Of a stretch of 64,000 nt of DNA, positions 59,656-64,000 are shown piece by piece. The DNA comes from Bradyrhizobium sp. NFR13 (GTDB lineage: Bacteria > Pseudomonadota > Alphaproteobacteria > Rhizobiales > Xanthobacteraceae). The notes beneath the pieces were generated by a model, which did no database searches, was not told the origin of the DNA, and saw nothing but the letters and a program-made list of their open reading frames with translations. The DNA is taken from assembly GCF_900114605.1 (NCBI RefSeq), contig NZ_FOTP01000001.1, positions 1,364,001 to 1,428,000 on the forward strand, read 5' to 3'. Made by a program: the position numbers and the translations under genes. Each line of letters opens with the position of its first letter. The first letter of the stretch is position 1.

Positions 59656-61020
59656 TCAAATGAGGCGCTCGATGCGCTGCTTCTTCCAGACCAGATGGTA
59701 ATAGCTCATCTGCAGAATGCACATGGCGCAGAACGCCATCGCATAGGCGAACCAGATGCCTTGAAGTCCGAGGTGACGATCCAGGATGAAGGCGGCGGGT
59801 ACCTCGATCCCGGCGATAGCCACCAGCGACAGGATCATGGGTGCGATTGCCGTTCCGCTCGCGCGCATCGCGTTGGAAAACACCAGCGACATCCCGAACA
59901 TGACCGAACTCCAGGATACGATGTGAAGCAGGTTCTGAGCGAGATCGAGTACGACGGGATCGGTGATGAACAAGGCCATAACGGCGCGCGAAAACAGATA
60001 GGTCAACGCGACCAGACTGCCGGTCAGAACGAGGTTCATCATCAATCCGGTGCGAACCACGGAATCAACGCGATCGGTGCGGCCCGCGCCGATCATCTGG
60101 GCGCTCAGGATCGATACCGCAATGCCGATCGACATCGCGGGAAACTGGACATAGGCCATGGCCTGATTGACAGCACCGTAAGCCGCGGTGGCATTGGAGC
60201 CGTGGCCATTGACCAGACCGAGCAATACGAGTTCGGCGAGCGACATTGCGACCATTCCCACGGCGGCGGGAAAGCCGATGCGCAGGATCTTGCCGAGAAG
60301 CGCCGGATTGGGTCGTAAGTGAGCAAGAACCGCAGCGCTGCAGGCCAGCGGATGGTGTTTGCGGCCGAGATAAAAGCCGAGGCACACCAGCGTTACGAGG
60401 CTTGAAATCGCGGAGGCCCATGCGGCACTGGCGATATTGAGCCGAGGCAGGCCGAACCATCCGTTGATCAATGCCGGGGTCAGGACGAGACCGATCGCTG
60501 TGGAAATCGTCAGGGCCAGCAGCGGCGTGACAGTGTCACCCACACCGCGCATCATGGACGTCCAGATGACGAACAGAAAGGTCAGCGGCATTGCGACCAA
60601 CATAATGCGTGCGTAGTTGCTGGCCTCGTCGACAATATTTGCCGGTGCGGAGAGCGCGACCATCAGGGGGCGGCTGAACAAGCCGCCGACAATCGCCGTC
60701 ACGAGTCCGAAGAGGAGACAGACCGTAAAGGTCGTACCTGCGATCACGGCGATCTTTTCCCGTTCGCCAGCACCCCATGCCTGACCGATGAGCACCGTCG
60801 CGCCGATGCTCAATCCGATAACGAAGGACACCAGAAAGAACATCACGGGGAAGAATCCGGATGCCGCCGCGAGCGCATCGACGCCGATCATCTGGCCGAG
60901 ATAGATGTTGTTAAATGTGCCGAACAGCGACTGCAGCACGTTGCTGAGCATCATCGGGACAAGGAAGGTGAGAAACGTCCTCCATAAAGGACGCGGCGTC
61001 ATCGGCAAGGTCTCAGACAT
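59656..61020 (-). CDS. MATE-family multidrug efflux transporter
   Basis: 454 residues from ATG 61020, twelve hydrophobic helices in two halves. Family features: VPMMLSNVLQSLFGTFNNIYLGQ (first helix), SIGATVLIGQAWGAGERE (which pairs with a matching SAQMIGAGRTDRV in the second half) and DRHLGLQGIWFAYAMAF. Cation-driven export of drugs or cationic metabolites is expected; substrate unknown. An upstream in-frame start (61137) gives an unconvincing Pro/Thr-rich extension. Confidence 0.88.
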   Translation of the reverse strand: MSETLPMTPRPLWRTFLTFLVPMMLSNVLQSLFGTFNNIYLGQMIGVDALAAASGFFPVMFFLVSFVIGLSIGATVLIGQAWGAGEREKIAVIAGTTFTVCLLFGLVTAIVGGLFSRPLMVALSAPANIVDEASNYARIMLVAMPLTFLFVIWTSMMRGVGDTVTPLLALTISTAIGLVLTPALINGWFGLPRLNIASAAWASAISSLVTLVCLGFYLGRKHHPLACSAAVLAHLRPNPALLGKILRIGFPAAVGMVAMSLAELVLLGLVNGHGSNATAAYGAVNQAMAYVQFPAMSIGIAVSILSAQMIGAGRTDRVDSVVRTGLMMNLVLTGSLVALTYLFSRAVMALFITDPVVLDLAQNLLHIVSWSSVMFGMSLVFSNAMRASGTAIAPMILSLVAIAGIEVPAAFILDRHLGLQGIWFAYAMAFCAMCILQMSYYHLVWKKQRIERLI

Positions 61021-61108
61021 GGCGGTTTCTCGTTTGGCACGAAGACATAACGGTTCGTTTGCGCGCGTTGATGTGCACGGTGCTGTGGTGGTCGACGGGG
61101 CCGGATGA

Positions 61109-61714
61109 TCAGGCCGGTGGGGCGGCGGCCTGATCACGAAATGCGAGCATTACGATGTGATCGCGAATATCGCTTGGCCAGTTCGCGATGAGTTCGGTGA
61201 ATCGCCGTCGATCGCTTGCGAACAGCGCGCGCGACGCTTCCTCGAAGCCTGGCAGGTCGCCAGCCATCGTTGACATGAAATGATAGGCGGCGTCGCGTGC
61301 GGCGCGTTGCCGATCGCGGTCGCCATTGGCACGGCGGGCGTCTTCGACCAGCTTCCTCAGCGCGACCGAGGCACCGCCCGGTTGCGCGCCGAGCCAGTCC
61401 CAGTGCCGCGGCAACAGCGTTACCTCGCGGGCGACGACTCCAAGCTTCGGCCGCCCACGGCCACGTGGCTCGCTAGATGCCTCGACGGCGGGTTCGGGTG
61501 TCGATGGCTGGGGCAGGCGGGCGACGACCTCGCGATGGCTGCCGCGCAAATCGATGTCGAGGGATTTGCCGGTGGCGTTATCGAAAATGATGATCGGGTC
61601 GGCGATTGCGCCGGTCGCGATCTTGATTGCGATCGCCACCTCGGCCAATGGCCCAGAAGCAAGCAGCTTTGGACCGGCAAAGGCGCTAAAGGGAGGAAAA
61701 GTCATTCCAGTCAT
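61109..61714 (-). CDS. DUF2239 protein with a ribbon-helix-helix-like segment
   Basis: 201 residues from ATG 61714 (61705 is an alternative). Family phrases: IIIFDNATGKSLDIDLRG, GRGRPKLGVVAREVTLLPRHWDWLGAQPGGASVALRKLVEDAR and a helical C-terminus with YHFMSTMAGDLPGFEEASRALFA and WPSDIRDHIVMLA. These identify DUF2239, of unknown function. The stretch EVTLLPRHWDWLGAQPGGASVALRKLVEDA has the pattern of a ribbon-helix-helix DNA-binding unit (short strand, then two helices with a Gly-Ser turn). It is divergent from a GST gene with paired ACCCGG motifs between them. Confidence 0.75.
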   Translation of the reverse strand: MTGMTFPPFSAFAGPKLLASGPLAEVAIAIKIATGAIADPIIIFDNATGKSLDIDLRGSHREVVARLPQPSTPEPAVEASSEPRGRGRPKLGVVAREVTLLPRHWDWLGAQPGGASVALRKLVEDARRANGDRDRQRAARDAAYHFMSTMAGDLPGFEEASRALFASDRRRFTELIANWPSDIRDHIVMLAFRDQAAAPPA

Positions 61715-61750
61715 GGGAATAAGCCCGTCTCATTGTCAAGGTCGACACTA

Positions 61751-61795
61751 ATTATACCCGGATAATATACCTGTCAATATTACCCGGGCAATAAT
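61751..61795. promoter_or_regulatory. paired ACCCGG operator-like motifs between DUF2239 and GST genes
   Basis: ATTAT-ACCCGG-ATAAT (61751-61766) has 5-bp inverted arms around the core. A second ATTACCCGGGCAAT-type motif centres at 61784 and continues into AATAAT. The two ACCCGG cores start 26 bp apart. Strongly A/T-rich flanks in a GC-rich genome. Regulator not known; the DUF2239 protein itself is a candidate. Confidence 0.55.
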
Positions 61796-61823
61796 CAGGC
61801 GCGCCAGCTCGCAAAGGATCGCC

Positions 61824-62489
61824 ATGCTCACTGTCCATCACCTGAACAACTCGCGTTCCCAGCGCGTGCTTTGGTTGCTCGAGGAGCTCGGCACTCCCTA
61901 TGAGATCATCAGATACAACCGGCAGCCCAATATGCTGGCGCCGCCGGAGCTGCGGGCGATCCATCCGCTCGGCAAGTCGCCAGTCATCACCGACAACGGC
62001 AACACGATTGCCGAGTCCGGCGCGATCGTCGAATACCTGGTCAAGACCTACGGCAATGGCCGCCTGATTCCGGCTGACAATACGCCTGAGCGTCTGCGCT
62101 TCGCCTACTGGCTGCACTATGCCGAGGGATCGGCGATGCCGCCGCTTTTGTTGAAACTCATTTTCATGATGCTGCCGAAGCGCGCGCCGTTACTGATGCG
62201 TCCCGTGGTCAATGCCATTGCGGCGAAAGCGCTGAACACGCTGGTCGATCCGCAGCTCAAGCAGCACATGGCCTTTTGGGAAGGCGAACTCGCAAAGAGC
62301 GAGTGGTTCGCCGGCAACGAATTCACCGCCGCCGATATCCAGATGAGCTTCCCGCTCGAAGCCGCTTCGGCGCGTGCTGGGCTGGAGCAAGGACATCCCA
62401 AGGCAATGGCGTGGCTCGCGAAGGTCCACGCCCGGTCCGCCTATCAGCGTGCGCTGGAGAAGGGCGGGCCGTATTCGGTGGGACGTTAG
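61824..62489 (+). CDS. glutathione S-transferase family protein
   Basis: 221 residues; AAGGATCGCC precedes the ATG. Thioredoxin domain LTVHHLNNSRSQRVLWLLEELGTPYEI has the typical NxSxSxR-type start with Ser as likely catalytic residue; then HPLGKSPVITDNGNTIAESGAIVEYLV. C-terminal helices include WFAGNEFTAADIQMSFPLEAA. Its stop overlaps the convergent amidohydrolase stop by 4 bp. Likely detoxification; substrate unknown. Confidence 0.88.
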   Translation: MLTVHHLNNSRSQRVLWLLEELGTPYEIIRYNRQPNMLAPPELRAIHPLGKSPVITDNGNTIAESGAIVEYLVKTYGNGRLIPADNTPERLRFAYWLHYAEGSAMPPLLLKLIFMMLPKRAPLLMRPVVNAIAAKALNTLVDPQLKQHMAFWEGELAKSEWFAGNEFTAADIQMSFPLEAASARAGLEQGHPKAMAWLAKVHARSAYQRALEKGGPYSVGR

Positions 62490-63385
62490 ACCGCAGGGAA
62501 GCCGAACAGTTTCTGCGGGTTGCCGGTCAGGATGTGGTTGCGCGCCGCCTCATCCGGCACCCACTCTGCAAGCAGGTCGAGCAGATCGCTCACGCCCATC
62601 ATCACGTCCCAATTCGCCACATGCGGCCAGTCGGAGCCCCAGATGCAGCGATCGGCATTGGCGGCGACCAGCTTCTGCGCGAACGGAATCGTATCGCTAT
62701 AGGGCGGGCCACCCTGGATGCTGGTGCGATAGGCGCCGGACAGCCGCACCCATGCGCCGTCACGAACGAGTCCGACCAGAGCGTCGAAGCCCGGATCGTT
62801 GATGCCGCGTGAGGTCGGGAAGTGTCCCATATGGTCGACGAGGAACGGTACCGGAAGTTTTGCAAAGCGCGACGCCAGCGCCGGAATGTCCTTCGCGTCG
62901 ATCAGGAATTGCAGATGCCAGCCCATCTCGCGGCAGAGCGACGCGTAGTCCTCGAGCTGCGCGAAACCCATTCCGCCGCCATAAAGCACGTTGAGCCGAA
63001 GGCCGACGACGCCGGCTTCCTTCAGCGCCGCCTTCTCCTTTTCGGGGCAATCGAGCCCGATCACGGCGATGCCGCGCAGCCGCTGACGATTGGCGGTGAG
63101 TGCATCCACCAGCAGGCGATTGTCCGTGCCATGCACGCTGACTTGCGTCAGCACGCCGTAAGTCATGCCGGTTGCATCGAGCATCGACAGATAGGACGCA
63201 GCCGTGGCTTCCGGCGGCGTGTAGCTGCGCCCGGCGACGAACGGATAGTCCGGCGGCAGACCGATCACATGGGCATGGGTATCGACGGCGCCATGCGGCA
63301 CAGTGAACCGTGTCGCGCCGCGCTGGGTCGGCTGCGGCCCCGGGCAAGCCCGGGGTTCGCTCGATGATGAATCAGGCGTCTGCAT
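62486..63385 (-). CDS. amidohydrolase-family lactonase (2-pyrone-4,6-dicarboxylate lactonase-like)
   Basis: 299 residues from ATG 63385. Metal-dependent TIM barrel with VDTHAHVIG (HxH), GIAVIGLD, LVDHMGHFPTSRGIND and CIWGSDWPHVANWD (Asp of the active site). Pattern fits the PDC lactonase/AMDHD2-like group acting on lactones or carboxylates of aromatic breakdown. The N-terminal 25 residues (SSEPRACPGPQPTQRG) are encoded partly by a GC-rich hairpin (CCCCGGGCTTGCCCGGGG), resembling dispersed palindromes. Start overlaps the transporter stop by 14 bp. Confidence 0.8.
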   Translation of the reverse strand: MQTPDSSSSEPRACPGPQPTQRGATRFTVPHGAVDTHAHVIGLPPDYPFVAGRSYTPPEATAASYLSMLDATGMTYGVLTQVSVHGTDNRLLVDALTANRQRLRGIAVIGLDCPEKEKAALKEAGVVGLRLNVLYGGGMGFAQLEDYASLCREMGWHLQFLIDAKDIPALASRFAKLPVPFLVDHMGHFPTSRGINDPGFDALVGLVRDGAWVRLSGAYRTSIQGGPPYSDTIPFAQKLVAANADRCIWGSDWPHVANWDVMMGVSDLLDLLAEWVPDEAARNHILTGNPQKLFGFPAV

Positions 63386-64000
63386 AGAGAATACGTCCGC
63401 GGGTTTCAGGCAGCGCATAGGCTGCAAGGAAGAACAGGCCGTAAGCCAACACTGCGAAGATCGCGATGGCATTGCCGAGGCTGGTGGTGTTGGACAGCGC
63501 ACCGACCAGGAACGGGAACAGGGCGCCTATGCCACGACCGAAATTGTAGCAGAAGCCCTGGCCCGATCCGCGCAGACGCGTTGGATAGAGCTCCGTGAGA
63601 AATGCGCCCATGCCGGAGAAGTAGCCCGACGCAAAGAAGCCGAGCGGGAAGCCGAGGATCCACAGCACCTCGTTGGTGAGCGTCACCTGTGTGTAGATCA
63701 GGATGACCGCAATGGCGCCGAGCGAGAAGGTCAGGAACAAATTGCGGCGGCCGATGCGGTCGGCGAGCCATGCGCCGACGAGATAGCCGACGAAGGAGCC
63801 GATGATCAGCGCCGAGAGATAACCCGTCGATGAGACGATCGACAGCTTGCGCTCGGTGGTGAGAAAGCGCGGCACCCAGAAGGTGATGGCGTAATAGCCG
63901 CCCTGGCAACCGGTCGCAGCGAGCGAAGCCAGAATCGTGGTCTTCAGCATCGGGCCGGCGAAGATTTCGCTGAGCTTGGGCCGGTCGCCGCTGGCGTTCT
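63372..64000 (-). CDS. MFS transporter, N-terminal part outside the window
   Basis: About 209 residues of the C-terminal half; the frame is open through position 64000, where upstream residues (NASGDRPKLSEIFAGP) precede MLKTTILAS. Six hydrophobic helices and WLADRIGRRNLFLTFS, a classical MFS loop motif, with LTELYPTRLRGSGQGFCYNFGRGIGALFP characteristic of the aromatic-acid/sugar MFS group. The transported compound could be a substrate of the overlapping lactonase-like gene; that is inference. Confidence 0.85.
   Translation of the reverse strand, partial: NASGDRPKLSEIFAGPMLKTTILASLAATGCQGGYYAITFWVPRFLTTERKLSIVSSTGYLSALIIGSFVGYLVGAWLADRIGRRNLFLTFSLGAIAVILIYTQVTLTNEVLWILGFPLGFFASGYFSGMGAFLTELYPTRLRGSGQGFCYNFGRGIGALFPFLVGALSNTTSLGNAIAIFAVLAYGLFFLAAYALPETRGRILYADA

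Noticed and set aside
58381-60318. A 645-residue plus-strand open frame
   Set aside because: It runs antisense through the SDR, isomerase and MATE genes. No family pattern; long antisense frames are a by-product of GC-rich third positions.

Overview
The window is a 64 kb GC-rich stretch of an alphaproteobacterial chromosome. Gene content and order (hisB-DUF2628-hisHAFE-coaA, hslVU, ppsR-maf-coaE-dnaQ-secB, rho-mnmE-mnmG-rsmG-parAB, glnK-amtB, CenR-type regulator) and the interspersed palindromes point to the Bradyrhizobium / Rhodopseudomonas / Tardiphaga group (Nitrobacteraceae). This is an inference from content and synteny; no 16S gene is present. I see no phage, insertion sequence, CRISPR array or plasmid-type locus. 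Nearly everything is housekeeping or ordinary accessory metabolism.

Layout. 1-3.9 kb: end of an unknown gene, a hybrid histidine kinase and an OlsB-like acyltransferase. 3.9-8.5 kb (minus): histidine biosynthesis operon with an embedded DUF2628 membrane protein and coaA at its end. 8.7-11.3 kb (plus): hslV, a DUF2585 membrane protein, hslU. 11.3-14.4 kb (minus): Smr protein, MltA, Tim44-like protein. 14.9-18.2 kb: secB, then dnaQ-coaE-maf-ppsR on the minus strand. 18.2-18.7 kb: a gene-free gap that I propose as the replication origin. 18.7-27.9 kb (plus): hemJ, rho, mnmE, mnmG, rsmG, parA, parB, with four parS sites at 22.4-25.4 kb and two minus-strand genes inserted between mnmG and rsmG. 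27.9-34 kb (minus): holA, lptE, leuS and a diguanylate cyclase. 34-38 kb: PLP-binding YggS protein, a WXXGXW protein, an L,D-transpeptidase, a CenR-like regulator and a cyclic-nucleotide-binding protein. 38-43.8 kb (minus): xthA, LolA-like, ftsK, aminotransferase, preceded by a perfect CtrA-type box. 44-47.8 kb (minus): amtB, two tandem P-II genes, tesB. 47.9-54.2 kb: FAD monooxygenase, LysR regulator facing a GST-GST-Gdx operon, Trm112-like, Lon-substrate-domain and CnoX-like proteins, and tRNA-Gly(GCC). 54.3-64 kb: accessory metabolism, including a sugar dehydrogenase/dihaem cytochrome pair, ketopantoate-reductase-like, SDR, DsbA-fold isomerase, MATE, DUF2239/GST divergent pair, amidohydrolase and a truncated MFS transporter.

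The main theme is replication and segregation. The putative origin, parABS with four close parS sites, the holA clamp-loader subunit, dnaQ and ftsK lie within about 28 kb. The most testable new ideas are the origin and its DnaA boxes, a C-rich G-poor rho leader that fits Rho autoregulation, a CtrA box ahead of the ftsK operon, a DUF2239 protein with a ribbon-helix-helix-like segment facing paired ACCCGG motifs, and a P-II cluster that seems to have lost one amtB.
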